A program made the translations under genes and the position numbers. A stretch of DNA of 59,656 nt, from the NCBI RefSeq assembly GCF_014596525.1, contig NZ_MSJP01000050.1, positions 1 through 59,656 on the forward strand. The letters run 5' to 3'. This stretch comes from Streptomyces sp. CBMA291 (lineage in GTDB: Bacteria > Actinomycetota > Actinomycetes > Streptomycetales > Streptomycetaceae). The notes below the pieces were generated by a model that made no database searches, was not told the DNA's origin, and saw only the letters and a list, made by a program, of their open reading frames with translations. Below, in pieces: positions 1 to 8,168 of this stretch (its first letter is position 1; each line of letters starts with the position of its first letter).

Positions 1-1350
1 GGCCCCCGGGTCGCCGACACCCGCGCCGCGCTCGCCGTCGGCCGGGGCGCCGACGCGGGCCCGGCCACCGGCTGGATCCGGCCGCCCGGCGCGGGTCCGC
101 ACGGCGCGGACCACGGTTCGTACGCCGGGGAGCCCGGCCCGCCGCCCGGCGCCCGCCCGGTCGGCGTCCCCGCACCCGGCCCCGTGCCCGAGCCCGCCCT
201 GCCGGAGCCGGGGCACTGGCGGCCCTGGCGCTTCCGTATGTCCAACGACGTGTGGGGCACCCCTGTCGTCGACGGCGACCTGCTGTACGTGACCTCTTTC
301 GAGGTACACGCCCTGGACATCGGAAGCGGTCGCCGTCAGTTCAAGACGCGGGACGTGGCCTGGTCGATGGCGGTCGCCGGAGGCCGTATCCATGCCTCCG
401 ACGGACCCACGCTCTATGCCCTCGACGCCACCGACGGCGGCGAGCGCTGGCGGCTGCACACGGACGCCTGGGTGTACTCGCTCCGGGTCGACCGGGGCAC
501 GGTCGTCACCGGTACGCGCGGGGGCGGGGTGCAGGGCTGGGAGGCCTCCAACGGCGCCAAGCTGTGGGAGATCACCGGCGCCCAGACCGACTTCGAGACC
601 GCGGAGGCGGGGCCCGCCGTGCACGGCGACACCGTGTACGTGTGGCGGGACGCCCGGCTCCAGGCACTCGACGCCCGCACGGGAGTGGAGCGCTGGTCGT
701 ACCCGGTCGGCGACGCCGCCTCCTGCGCCAACGTGCCGGTCCGGGTCGCCCCCGCCGAGGACGGCTGTGTGTACGTGACCGCCGGGACCCGGGTCCTGTC
801 CGTCGACATCGCCTCAGGGCACGTCCGCTGGCACTTCGAGGCGCCCGCCGTCTTCCTCTCGCCGCCCACGTTCGCGCCCGGCCCGGCGGTCACCGGCGGC
901 GGGGTCTACCTCACCGACCACCTCGGCACGGTGTACGCGCTCGACGCCACCACCGGCCAGGACCGCTGGCGGATCGCGACCGAGCCCCGGCAGTCGACCG
1001 AGCCGGTGCTGGTCGCCGACGGCAATGTGCACGTCGGCAGCGGCAGCGCGCTCTACACCCTCGACGCGGTCACCGGCACACCCCGCTGGCGCTTCGCGGC
1101 GGGCGGCGAACTCGTCGGCTCCCCGGTCGTCGCCGACGGGCGGGTCCACTTCGGCTCCGCCGACCACGTCCTCTACACCCTGGACGCGACCGGCGGACAA
1201 CTGCGCTGGAAGCTGGCGACCGGCGGCGAGATCACCGGCTCGCCGGTGGCCAGGGGCGGGGTCGTGTACGCGTGCAGCAAGGACCGCTGCGTGTACGCGC
1301 TCGACGCGGTCAAGGGCACGGCGACGGGCCGGGGTTCCGGTACGCGATAG
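1..1350 (+). CDS. PQQ-like beta-propeller repeat protein (C-terminal part; probably a Ser/Thr kinase tail)
   Basis: The frame is open from the first base, so the 5' end lies outside the window. After about 65 residues of Pro/Gly-rich linker there are seven to eight blade repeats of the type VYALDATTGQ-RWR, each starting with a hydrophobic strand and ending in a Trp/Arg-rich turn. This is the signature of PQQ-like propellers, as in the BamB and YVTN group. In Streptomyces such a propeller after a disordered linker is typically the sensory C-terminus of a Hanks-type Ser/Thr kinase. That is inference only, because no kinase domain lies in the window. The protein ends with a short basic tail after an apparent Cys-containing last blade (CSKDRCVYALDA). 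Confidence 0.85.
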   Translation, partial: GPRVADTRAALAVGRGADAGPATGWIRPPGAGPHGADHGSYAGEPGPPPGARPVGVPAPGPVPEPALPEPGHWRPWRFRMSNDVWGTPVVDGDLLYVTSFEVHALDIGSGRRQFKTRDVAWSMAVAGGRIHASDGPTLYALDATDGGERWRLHTDAWVYSLRVDRGTVVTGTRGGGVQGWEASNGAKLWEITGAQTDFETAEAGPAVHGDTVYVWRDARLQALDARTGVERWSYPVGDAASCANVPVRVAPAEDGCVYVTAGTRVLSVDIASGHVRWHFEAPAVFLSPPTFAPGPAVTGGGVYLTDHLGTVYALDATTGQDRWRIATEPRQSTEPVLVADGNVHVGSGSALYTLDAVTGTPRWRFAAGGELVGSPVVADGRVHFGSADHVLYTLDATGGQLRWKLATGGEITGSPVARGGVVYACSKDRCVYALDAVKGTATGRGSGTR

Positions 1351-1529
1351 AGCGACGCGCCCGACGGCCGGGGACCCGCCGTCCGGGGAGCGGCCCCTCG
1401 GGGCCGGCCCTCCGGGCGGCGGCCCACCCGCGGGTTCGCGAGGGTGTCTCCGGATGTCGGCAGATGGGTGGTTGGTCGTTCGCCGACGCTTCGACCCGCC
1501 GCGCCCGACCGGCCAGGGATCAGGTCAGG

Positions 1530-2372
1530 TCAGATCAGGGCAGGTCCGCTCGTGGGTGGGTGGGACGGTGGTTCGGTGACGTCCCGGAGGAAGCTCCGGA
1601 GTGCTTCGCGCAGGGCGCCGGGCTGTTCCAGATGGAGGTCGTGTCCCGCGCCCGGAACGCTCAGGGCCACCGTCTCGGGGCGCTGCCGGAGCATGCGTCC
1701 GGAATCCTCCGGCGTGACGATGCCGGACTGGCCGAGGACGACCAGGGTCGGGCAGACGACACGGGCCCACTCGTCCCAGTAGGCGCGCCGGGCGTTCTCC
1801 GCCAGGGAGTCGACCATCACGTCACGGTCGAAGCGCGGCCACCATCCGCCGTCGCGTTCCTCAAGCCCCGCGGCCCAGCCCTCGCCGACCGGGCCGCCGC
1901 CGAGGAACTCCACCGCCGCCTCCCTCGAAGGAAAGGGCGTCGGCCACGAGTCGAACCACGAGCCGATCCCGGCGACGACCTCCGGACTCGACCCGCCGGG
2001 ACCGGCTTCGACCAGGACGAGCGCGCGGACGAGACCGGGGTGCGCCGCGGCGGCGAGCATCGCCGTGAGGCCGCCGAGCGACTGGCCGACGAGTACCGCC
2101 CGCCCAAGCTCCAGCTGTTCCACGACGGCGACGACATCCGCGACGTACGCGGCACGTGAGCGGTCACGGGGGCGCCGCTCGCTGGCTCCGTGCCCACGCT
2201 GGTCCACGGCGACGACGCGATGCCGGGCGCGGAGGTGTGCGGCTGCCGTGTCCCACTCGCCCGCGTGGCCGGCCAGCCCGTGCAGCAGGACGACGGGTGG
2301 ACCCGACCCGCCCCAGTCGCGGCAGGAGATGCGCACACCGTCGCGCACCACGGTGCGCTCGAACCACGTCAT
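1530..2372 (-). CDS. alpha/beta-fold hydrolase
   Basis: A 280-aa protein with the alpha/beta hydrolase order: an oxyanion segment (VVLLHGLAGH, about 27-36), the nucleophile elbow GQSLGG with Ser98, and the C-terminal GAGHDLHLEQP with the likely catalytic His244. The acid residue is not obvious: the usual Asp position reads GQSGIVTPED, leaving Glu222 or Asp223 as candidates. I start it at the ATG whose product begins MTWFERTVV, because homologues normally begin there. The frame stays open about 900 bases further upstream, but the codons look non-coding. The substrate is unknown. It is tail-to-tail with the propeller gene. Confidence 0.85.
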   Translation of the reverse strand: MTWFERTVVRDGVRISCRDWGGSGPPVVLLHGLAGHAGEWDTAAAHLRARHRVVAVDQRGHGASERRPRDRSRAAYVADVVAVVEQLELGRAVLVGQSLGGLTAMLAAAAHPGLVRALVLVEAGPGGSSPEVVAGIGSWFDSWPTPFPSREAAVEFLGGGPVGEGWAAGLEERDGGWWPRFDRDVMVDSLAENARRAYWDEWARVVCPTLVVLGQSGIVTPEDSGRMLRQRPETVALSVPGAGHDLHLEQPGALREALRSFLRDVTEPPSHPPTSGPALI

Positions 2373-2780
2373 GGGGATCCCGCCTGGGTCGGTGAGGCGC
2401 TGGAAGGTGGTCGCCAGGGTCGCCAGGACCCGTTCGAAGCCCTGTTTGTACCAGGCCGCACCCCGCTCGGGGAAGGCGTCTGCGTCGGGAGCGGGCGGGC
2501 GGCACGGCCATCGCCTTCGAGCGGCGGGGCGCGGGCCCGTACGCCCGGCCCGAGAGGAGTTCGGGACCGTGACGGCCGTCGTGCCAGGCACGGAAGGGGC
2601 TCCGGACGGCGGCCGCCGCTCCGATGAGAGCCGGGACCGGGCCGACCACGTTCCCGGTCGTCGCCGCGGCCTCCCTCGCGGGACGGCTCTCGCTCCCGAC
2701 GCTACGCCGGGTGCGCGGGCCCCGCCAGATGGCCCATCCCCTAGGGTGGCGCGCACACGACATCGAACGGGGGAACGAGA
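2373..2780. other. intergenic region, no convincing gene
   Basis: No start/RBS-supported gene is seen. About 35 codons directly upstream of the hydrolase (product segment ERGAAWYKQGFERVLATLAT) look protein-like in the hydrolase frame and may be a remnant or a natural N-terminal extension. The right end carries a plausible -10 (TAGGGT, 2743-2748) for the secreted-protein gene that follows. Confidence 0.4.
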
Positions 2781-3305
2781 GTGGTACGTACGCGCTTGAA
2801 ACTGGCGGTCACGCTCACGGTGGTGGTCCTGGCGCTGACCGGCTTCCAGACCGGGAGCCACAGCGGCGGCGGCAAGAGCAGGAGCCGGGGCCACTCCTCG
2901 CACCACGACTCGGGCGGCGGCTGCTCCAGCGACGAGAAGCGCAACGACGACTACGGCGGCTCCGGTTCCGGCACGACGGCGCCCACGCCCACCCCGTCCC
3001 CCGCGTCGGCGGAGGTCGTGGTCGTCGACTGCGTGAAGCCCGAGACGAAGAAGCTCAAGGGGAAACCGGCCCGCCGGGCGGACACCACGGCCACCCTGGA
3101 GATCACCTCCAAGGTCTGGGACACCACGACCTTCCGCGTCACCCTGGAGTTCAAGAGCGCCTCGGGCTCGGCGGTCGACTCGGCGGAGACCCTGGTCACG
3201 GTCGACGGCCGGGCGAAGAAGCGCTTCGAGATCGCGATGAAGAAGCCGAAGACCGTCGGCCAGGTGCGGAACTGCTGGGTGTACGACGTACGGGTGGAGC
3301 GGTAG
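2781..3305 (+). CDS. secreted hypothetical protein with FxLYD-like beta domain
   Basis: A 174-aa protein starting at GTG with a purine-rich stretch (gggggaacgaga) just upstream. Residues 1-25 form a signal peptide (basic MVRTRLK, then a hydrophobic core). Residues 26-75 are a Ser/Gly/His/Thr-Pro linker with a Cys. The remainder (about 78-174) begins VVVDCVKPET and has alternating strands and a second Cys (RNCWVYDV) that could pair with the first. Both its position and the TTATLEITSK pattern resemble the small FxLYD/DUF3426-like secreted domains of actinomycetes, but the family assignment is tentative and no function can be given. Confidence 0.75.
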   Translation: MVRTRLKLAVTLTVVVLALTGFQTGSHSGGGKSRSRGHSSHHDSGGGCSSDEKRNDDYGGSGSGTTAPTPTPSPASAEVVVVDCVKPETKKLKGKPARRADTTATLEITSKVWDTTTFRVTLEFKSASGSAVDSAETLVTVDGRAKKRFEIAMKKPKTVGQVRNCWVYDVRVER

Positions 3306-3350
3306 GCCCACGGGTGGGAGCGGTAGCCCGCGGGTGGAGCGGCAGGCCGG
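3291..3350 (+). repeat. 20-bp tandem repeat, three copies, across a stop codon
   Basis: Three 20-bp units (3291-3310, 3311-3330, 3331-3350), each starting CGGGTGG(G)AGCGG, with one or two differences per unit. The first unit contains the stop codon of the secreted-protein gene, so the gene's last five codons belong to the repeat. Confidence 0.8.
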
Positions 3351-3372
3351 GCCCCGGTGCCGCGCCCGCCGC

Positions 3373-4149
3373 TCACCGCACCCGGTACTCCTTCCGCCTC
3401 CCCCCGAACAGTTCCGCCTGCCGGTCCGAGGGCAGGTTGCCCAGGGCGATCAGATGCGGGGCGTGGGCCAGGGCCTGCGAGCGGGCCGCTTCCTGGACGG
3501 ACCACAGGGCGCGGACCGTGCCCTGGACGGCCTCCGTGGGGTGGGCGGCCACGACGGCTGCGGCGCGGAGGGCGGCGGACAGGGCGTCACCGGGGGCGGT
3601 GAGTTCGGAGACCAGGCCGGTCTCGTACGCCCGGCGGGCGGAGATCCGTTCCGCGCCGCCCATGAGCGCCATCCGGGCGGCCTCCCCGTGGGGCATCCGC
3701 AGGGCCATGTGGACGGTCTCGAAGGCGCTGACCATCCCGTAGGTGGTGTGCGGGTCGAAGAAGACGGCGCTCTCCCCGGCGATCAGGAACTCGGCCTCGC
3801 CCAGCAGATAGAAGGCGCCGCCGCAGGCCGGCCCCTCGACGGCGGCGATCACCGGTTTCCACAGGTCGTTCGCCTTGGGGCCGATCGCGAGGAGGGGATC
3901 GTCGATCGTGTACGGGGACGAGGGCTGGGGCACGTTCCCCGCGTCGGTCCGGTCGATCCCGGTGCAGAACGCGCGTCCGCCGGCCCCGGTCAGCACGATC
4001 GCGCGGACCTCGTCCTCATGGCGGAACGCGCGCCAGAGCGCGCCGAGTTCGCGGGCCATCGCCAGGGTGATCGCGTTGTGCCGCTCCGGCCGGTCGAGGG
4101 TGACGACCGCGACCCCGGTCGCCGCGTCCCGCTCGACCCGGACGCTCAT
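3373..4149 (-). CDS. enoyl-CoA hydratase/isomerase (crotonase) family protein
   Basis: A 258-aa crotonase-fold protein. It shows the first CoA/oxyanion segment ERHNAITLAM (about 22-31), then AFCTGID with Gly64, and the second oxyanion glycine in VEGPACGGAF (about 105-113). The usual pair of catalytic glutamates is not clearly kept after PACGGAF, so isomerase or hydrolase activity is as possible as hydration. Its ATG overlaps the stop of the upstream OB-fold gene in an ATGA (4146-4149), so the two are translationally coupled in a three-gene operon with the thiolase. It probably acts on a CoA-thioester during degradation of a lipid- or terpenoid-like substrate. Confidence 0.9.
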   Translation of the reverse strand: MSVRVERDAATGVAVVTLDRPERHNAITLAMARELGALWRAFRHEDEVRAIVLTGAGGRAFCTGIDRTDAGNVPQPSSPYTIDDPLLAIGPKANDLWKPVIAAVEGPACGGAFYLLGEAEFLIAGESAVFFDPHTTYGMVSAFETVHMALRMPHGEAARMALMGGAERISARRAYETGLVSELTAPGDALSAALRAAAVVAAHPTEAVQGTVRALWSVQEAARSQALAHAPHLIALGNLPSDRQAELFGGRRKEYRVR

Positions 4150-4721
4150 CCGCGCTCCAGGAGCCAGCGGGGGACGGTGAGACCGCCGGTCTCGGTGAAG
4201 GCCACCCGCACGGGCGCCCCGATGCGCAGCCGCGCCGGGTCGACCGAGTCGAGCGGGGCGTCGGGGGCGGCGACGACGTTCCCGACGAGCCGGACGCGAG
4301 GGGCGTCGAGCAGCTCCACGAGCACCGCGTTGTACGGGGCTTGGGCCGCGTAGGCGGGCAGCAGGGGCGGATGGGGCAGGACGTACGACCAGATCCGGCC
4401 ACGCCCCGACATCCGGCGCCACTCGCTCGCGAAGGAGCGGCAGTGGGGGCAGCAGGGGCGGGGCGGGAAGCGGGGCTCCGCGCAGTCGGCGCAGAACTGC
4501 ACGCGCAGCTCGCCCCGGGCCGCGTACTCCCAGAAGGGGGCGCCGTCCTCGTCGACGACGGGCGTCAGGAGGGACGGGAGGGGGCCGTCGGCGGTGGGCG
4601 CGGACGGCCCGGGGGCGGCGGGGTCGAGGCCGGGTTCGGGTGACACGGGGGCGGTGGCGTCGAAGCCGGGTCCGGGTGACACGGGGGCGGTGGCGTCGGG
4701 TTCGGTGGCGGGTGGCGGCAT
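4146..4721 (-). CDS. DUF35 zinc-ribbon/OB-fold protein, acyl-CoA-associated
   Basis: A 191-aa protein. A low-complexity N-terminal tail (1-48) contains a perfect 12-residue duplication (DATAPVSPGPGF / DATAPVSPEPGL). It is encoded by two 26-bp identical blocks 36 bp apart (4637-4662 and 4673-4698). Next comes a rubredoxin-like zinc ribbon, CADC-x10-CPHC, and then an OB fold (GRIWSYVLPH...RVRLVGNVVA...GAPVRVAF). DUF35 proteins form heteromers with thiolase-like proteins, for example with Ltp2-type aldolases in actinobacterial sterol side-chain breakdown. The next gene upstream encodes just such a thiolase-fold protein, which supports the same role here. Confidence 0.9.
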   Translation of the reverse strand: MPPPATEPDATAPVSPGPGFDATAPVSPEPGLDPAAPGPSAPTADGPLPSLLTPVVDEDGAPFWEYAARGELRVQFCADCAEPRFPPRPCCPHCRSFASEWRRMSGRGRIWSYVLPHPPLLPAYAAQAPYNAVLVELLDAPRVRLVGNVVAAPDAPLDSVDPARLRIGAPVRVAFTETGGLTVPRWLLERG

Positions 4722-4727
4722 CGTCTC

Positions 4728-5870
4728 TCAGCTCCTCAGCAGGATCGCCGATGTGGGGACGCCCTCGCCCGCCGTGACCAGGCAGGTGGCGGCGCCGGGG
4801 ACCTGGGCGGTGGAGACGCCCCTGAGCTGCTTCACGCCCTCGTTGACGAGGTTGAAGCCGTGTACGTACGCCTCGGAGAGCCCGCCGCCGCCGGTGTTCA
4901 GGGGGAGCCGGCCGCCGATCTCCAGGGCGCCGCCCTCGGTGAAGGCGGCTCCCTCGCCGCGCCCGCAGAAGCCGTAGCCTTCGAGGGAGAGCGGGACGAG
5001 CGGGGTGAAGGCGTCGTAGATCTGGGCGACATCGACGTCATCGGGCCCGAAGTCGGCTTGTTTCCACAGGTGCCGGGCGGCGGTCCAGGCGGGGCCCGAG
5101 AGCGGGTCGTCGTTCCAGTAGTTGACCATGCCGTGGTGCTGGGAGGGCAGCCCCTGCGCGGCGGCGTGCACGTAGACCGGCTTGTGGCGGCAGTCGCGGG
5201 CCCGTTCGGCGCTCACGATCACACAGGCGAGGGCGCCGTCCGTCTCCAGGCAGTTGTCGAAGAGGCAGAGGGGTTCGCTGATCCAGCGGGAGGTCATGTA
5301 CATCTCCCGGGTCAGCGGCCGCTCGTACATGATCGCGTCGGGGTTCTGGTTGGCCCGGTTGCGGCAGGCCAGGGCCACGTTGAAGAGGTGGTCCCGGGTG
5401 GCTCCGTACTCGTGCATGTAGCGGCGGGCGAGCATGCCGATCTCGTCGGCGGGGCGCAGGAGCCCGAAGGGGCGGGTCCACTGGCCGGGGGTGGGCAGCT
5501 GCGCGGCGGTGTTCTTCCAGGGGCGCGGCCCGCTGCCCCGCTTGCGGGAGCGCCAGGCCACGCCGACGTTCGCCTGGCCGGCGGCGATGGCGGCGGCGAG
5601 GTGCCCGACGGTGGCGCAGGAACCCCCGCCGCCGTAGCCGACCTTGGAGAAGAAGGTGACGTCCCCGGCGCCGATGGACTTGGCCAGCTCGACCTCGTCG
5701 GTCTCCTCCATCGTGTACGAGGCGAAGGCGTCGACCTCGCCGGGGTCGATCCCGGCGTCGTCCAGGGCGGCGAGCACCGCCCGGCAGGCGAGGGCCTTCT
5801 CCGTCTCGGGGAGCCGTTTCGAGAAGGCGGTCTGTCCGATGCCGACGATGGCCGTGGCGTCCTTGAGCAA
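4728..5870 (-). CDS. SCP-x/lipid-transfer thiolase-like protein
   Basis: A 380-aa thiolase-superfamily protein of the SCP-x/Ltp kind. It starts MLKDATAIVGIGQTAFSK, carries a Cys in the nucleophile loop GGGGSCATVG (Cys85), and a late NTGGGGLSEAYVHG stretch with the conserved His. The start is TTG, supported by a strong GGGGAGG six bases upstream. Length and motifs match acetyl-CoA acetyltransferase/Ltp annotations. Members are either thiolases or, with DUF35 partners, retro-aldolases releasing acetyl- or propionyl-CoA. It heads the minus-strand operon with the DUF35 and crotonase genes and shares a divergent operator region with the acyl-CoA ligase. Confidence 0.9.
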   Translation of the reverse strand: MLKDATAIVGIGQTAFSKRLPETEKALACRAVLAALDDAGIDPGEVDAFASYTMEETDEVELAKSIGAGDVTFFSKVGYGGGGSCATVGHLAAAIAAGQANVGVAWRSRKRGSGPRPWKNTAAQLPTPGQWTRPFGLLRPADEIGMLARRYMHEYGATRDHLFNVALACRNRANQNPDAIMYERPLTREMYMTSRWISEPLCLFDNCLETDGALACVIVSAERARDCRHKPVYVHAAAQGLPSQHHGMVNYWNDDPLSGPAWTAARHLWKQADFGPDDVDVAQIYDAFTPLVPLSLEGYGFCGRGEGAAFTEGGALEIGGRLPLNTGGGGLSEAYVHGFNLVNEGVKQLRGVSTAQVPGAATCLVTAGEGVPTSAILLRS

Positions 5871-5896
5871 GGCAACCTCCCCATGGGGCCGAGATG

Positions 5897-5938
5897 CTGA
5901 CAGTGCGTCAGGTTACAACTAATCTGACGAACAGTCAG
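5897..5938. promoter_or_regulatory. divergent promoter with two copies of the CTGAY-N5-GTCAG operator
   Basis: Two perfect 15-bp palindromes, CTGACAGTGCGTCAG (5897-5911) and CTGACGAACAGTCAG (5924-5938), lie 27 bp centre to centre. On the plus strand CTGACA (5897-5902), 17 bp, TAATCT (5920-5925) reads as a -35/-10 pair. On the minus strand CTGACT (5938-5933), 17 bp, TAACCT (5915-5910) does the same. Each -35 therefore lies in one operator and the two -10 boxes face each other. A bound TetR-type repressor would close both promoters at once. Confidence 0.75.
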
Positions 5939-5961
5939 TTGGTGGGACGGTGGAGGTGGAG

Positions 5962-7512
5962 ATGCGCGGAGACCTGGAGTGGGGCACGATCCCCGGACTC
6001 GTCCGGACGGCGGCCGAGCGGTACGGCCCACGGGAGGCCGTCGTCGACGGACGCGTCCGCGTCACCTACGCCGAACTCGGCGCACGCGTCGAGCGGGCCG
6101 CCGCCGCCTGCCTCGCCACCGGACTCCGGACCGGGGACCGGGCCGCGATCTGGGCCCCCAACACCCTCGAATGGATCGTCGCCGCCCTCGGCGCGGTCAC
6201 CGCCGGAGCCGTCCTCGTCCCCCTCAACACACGCTTCAAGGGCGCCGAGGCCGCCTCCGTGCTCCAGCGCTCCCGGGCCCGGCTGCTCTTCGTCACCGGC
6301 ACCTTCCTCGGCACCTCGTACGTGGCCTCGCTGCGCCGCTCCGGGGCCGACCTGCCGGACCTGGAGACGGTCGTCGTCCTCGGCGACACCGCGCCCGAGG
6401 AGTGGACCACCTGGAAGGAGTTCCTCGCCGGGGGAGACACCGTCCCGCCCGCCCGGGTCCACGAGCGCGCCGCCGCTCTCGACCCGCACGCCCCCTCCGA
6501 CATCGTCTACACCTCCGGCACCACCGGCCGGCCCAAGGGCGCCGTCATCAGCCATGCGCAGAGCCTGCGCTGCTACGCGATCTGGTCCGCGCTCGCCGGG
6601 CTCCGCGAGGGCGACCGCTATCTCGTGGTCAACCCCTTCTTCCACACCTTCGGCTACAAGGCGGGCGTCCTCGCCTGCCTCATGCGGGGCGCGGTGATCG
6701 TCCCGCAGTCCGTCTTCACGGCGGAGGCGGCCCTCGCCCACATCTCCGCCGAACGCATCACCGTCCTGCCGGGCCCGCCCACCCTCCACCAGTCGCTCCT
6801 GGACCACCCGGCCCGTGCGGTCCACGACCTGTCCTCGCTCCGGCTCGTGGTGACCGGCGCCGCCGTCGTCCCGCTCCGGCTCGTCGAACGCCTCCGCACC
6901 GAGCTGGGCGTCGGCACGGTCCTCACCGCGTACGGCCTCTCCGAGGCGAGCGGCATCGTCACCATGTGCCGCCGCGACGACCCGGACGAGACCGTCGCCA
7001 CCACCTCGGGCCGCCCCATCCCCGGCACCGAACTGCGCCTCTCCGCGACGGGGGAGATCCTGGTCAGGGGCCACCATGTGATGCGCGGTTACTTCGAGGA
7101 CGAGGAGGCGACGGCGGCGGCGGTCGACGCGGACGGCTGGCTGCACACCGGGGACGTCGGCGAACTCGACGAGGCGGGCAACCTGCGGATCACCGACCGG
7201 CTCAAGGACATGTACATCGTCGGCGGCTTCAACGCCTACCCGGCCGAGATCGAACAGCTCCTCGGCCTCCACCCCGACCTCGCGGACGTGGCCGTCGTCG
7301 GCGTCCCCGATCCCCGGCTCGGCGAGGTCGGCAAGGCGTTCGCGGTCCGCCGCCCCGGCGCCCGGCTCACCGCCGACGACTTGATCGCCTGGGCCCGCCG
7401 CGCGATGGCCAACTACAAGGTCCCCCGCGAGGTCGTGTTCGTCCCCGCCCTCCCGAGAAACGCGAGCGGCAAGGTCCTCAAGGGCGAACTGCGGGCGCGC
7501 CGGGAGGAGTGA
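5962..7512 (+). CDS. fatty-acid-CoA ligase (FadD-like, ANL superfamily)
   Basis: About 516 aa. The ANL P-loop YTSGTTGRPKGA, the HTGDVG motif with the ribose-binding Asp, and the C-terminal NASGKVLKGEL with the catalytic Lys are all present. It activates a carboxylic acid to its CoA thioester through an acyl-AMP. I prefer the ATG at 5962 (MRGDLEWGTIPG), which has GGAGG five bases before it, over the in-frame GTG at 5950. It is transcribed divergently from the thiolase/DUF35/crotonase operon with shared operators, so it most likely supplies the CoA-bound substrate for those enzymes. Confidence 0.93.
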   Translation: MRGDLEWGTIPGLVRTAAERYGPREAVVDGRVRVTYAELGARVERAAAACLATGLRTGDRAAIWAPNTLEWIVAALGAVTAGAVLVPLNTRFKGAEAASVLQRSRARLLFVTGTFLGTSYVASLRRSGADLPDLETVVVLGDTAPEEWTTWKEFLAGGDTVPPARVHERAAALDPHAPSDIVYTSGTTGRPKGAVISHAQSLRCYAIWSALAGLREGDRYLVVNPFFHTFGYKAGVLACLMRGAVIVPQSVFTAEAALAHISAERITVLPGPPTLHQSLLDHPARAVHDLSSLRLVVTGAAVVPLRLVERLRTELGVGTVLTAYGLSEASGIVTMCRRDDPDETVATTSGRPIPGTELRLSATGEILVRGHHVMRGYFEDEEATAAAVDADGWLHTGDVGELDEAGNLRITDRLKDMYIVGGFNAYPAEIEQLLGLHPDLADVAVVGVPDPRLGEVGKAFAVRRPGARLTADDLIAWARRAMANYKVPREVVFVPALPRNASGKVLKGELRARREE

Positions 7513-7585
7513 CCCTCCCCTCGGGGGCGCACGCCGGAGGGGACCGGCCTCCGTCGCGCGCGTGGAGGGCCGAACCTCCGTGCGG

Positions 7586-7680
7586 GCGTACGCCGGAGAG
7601 GCCCCGTACCTCCGGATTGCCCTCGCGTACGCCGGAGGGGCCGTACCTCCGGATTCCCCTCGCGCGCACGCCGGAGGGGC
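7586..7680. repeat. 39-bp direct repeats between convergent genes
   Basis: In the gap 7513-7870, which contains no gene, a 39-bp unit beginning GCGTACGCCGGAG occurs at 7586 and 7625, with a third partial copy near 7662. Each copy can itself fold through CCGGAGG and CCTCCGG. The last copy runs into the terminator hairpin. Confidence 0.7.
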
Positions 7681-7702
7681 CGGGCTGCTGCCCGGCCCCT
7701 CC
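7673..7702. terminator. hairpin terminator between convergent genes
   Basis: A perfect 13-bp stem (7673-7685 with 7690-7702) closed by a TGCT loop. It has no T-run on either side, as is usual in Streptomyces. It can serve both the acyl-CoA ligase gene and the convergent small gene. Confidence 0.7.
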
Positions 7703-7870
7703 TGTGCGGTGGTCCGATCGCGTCGCGCACGGCCCTTCCGGAACCGATCCCCCCGGTTCCGTCCCGGAATCCCCCGGGCCCGTGTGCTCCCCCGTCGACC
7801 GGACCTCCCTGGTCGGCCCCGGCGACTCCCCCGAAGTCGTCGCCGCGGCCTATCCCCGTCGGGAGTGGCT

Positions 7871-8086
7871 TCAGTCGACCGGCTTGACGTCGTGCTTCTC
7901 GCCGTCCTGGCCGGTCACCTTCTCGGCGATCGCGGCGAGCGCGGGCTCCGAGGTGGCGTGCATGTCCTTCGTGGCGATCGCGTGCTCTTCCGTCCCCGTG
8001 ATCTTCGCGGTGATCGCGTCGAGCGCGGGCTCCGAAGTGGCGTGCATGTCCTTGGTGGCGATGTCCTGCGTGATCGGGTCGGTCAT
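7871..8086 (-). CDS. 71-aa protein made of two near-identical 28-residue repeats
   Basis: The ATG is preceded by CAGGAG ten bases away; an in-frame TTG three codons earlier sits directly on the Shine-Dalgarno and is unlikely. After MTDPITQD the protein has IATKDMHATSEPAL followed by a charged helix, and then the same segment again 28 residues later (84-bp DNA period, most differences silent or conservative). There are no cysteines, signal peptide or membrane segment. I do not recognise a function. The strict keeping of KDMHATSEPAL in both copies suggests a binding surface or a recurring processing site. Confidence 0.7.
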   Translation of the reverse strand: MTDPITQDIATKDMHATSEPALDAITAKITGTEEHAIATKDMHATSEPALAAIAEKVTGQDGEKHDVKPVD

Positions 8087-8122
8087 GCTCGTCAACTCCT
8101 GCGTGTGATATCCGAGAGATGA

Positions 8123-8168
8123 GGAGATTCGTCCGGCCGTTCCCCCGTGGACGACCGGACGAATCTCC
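8123..8168 (-). promoter_or_regulatory. long inverted repeat in the leader of the 71-aa gene
   Basis: Perfect 14-bp arms, GGAGATTCGTCCGG (8123-8136) and its complement (8155-8168), surround an 18-bp spacer. It lies 37 bp upstream of the ATG. A -10-like TAAGGT just beyond the outer arm would put the whole hairpin in the 5' leader, where it could act as an attenuator, an operator or an mRNA stabiliser. Confidence 0.6.

Noticed and set aside
1530..3311. Extending the alpha/beta hydrolase to 593 residues
   Set aside because: The extra 313 codons overlap the secreted-protein gene in antisense, are Arg/Ala/Gly-rich without fold features, and a normal family start exists at 2372.
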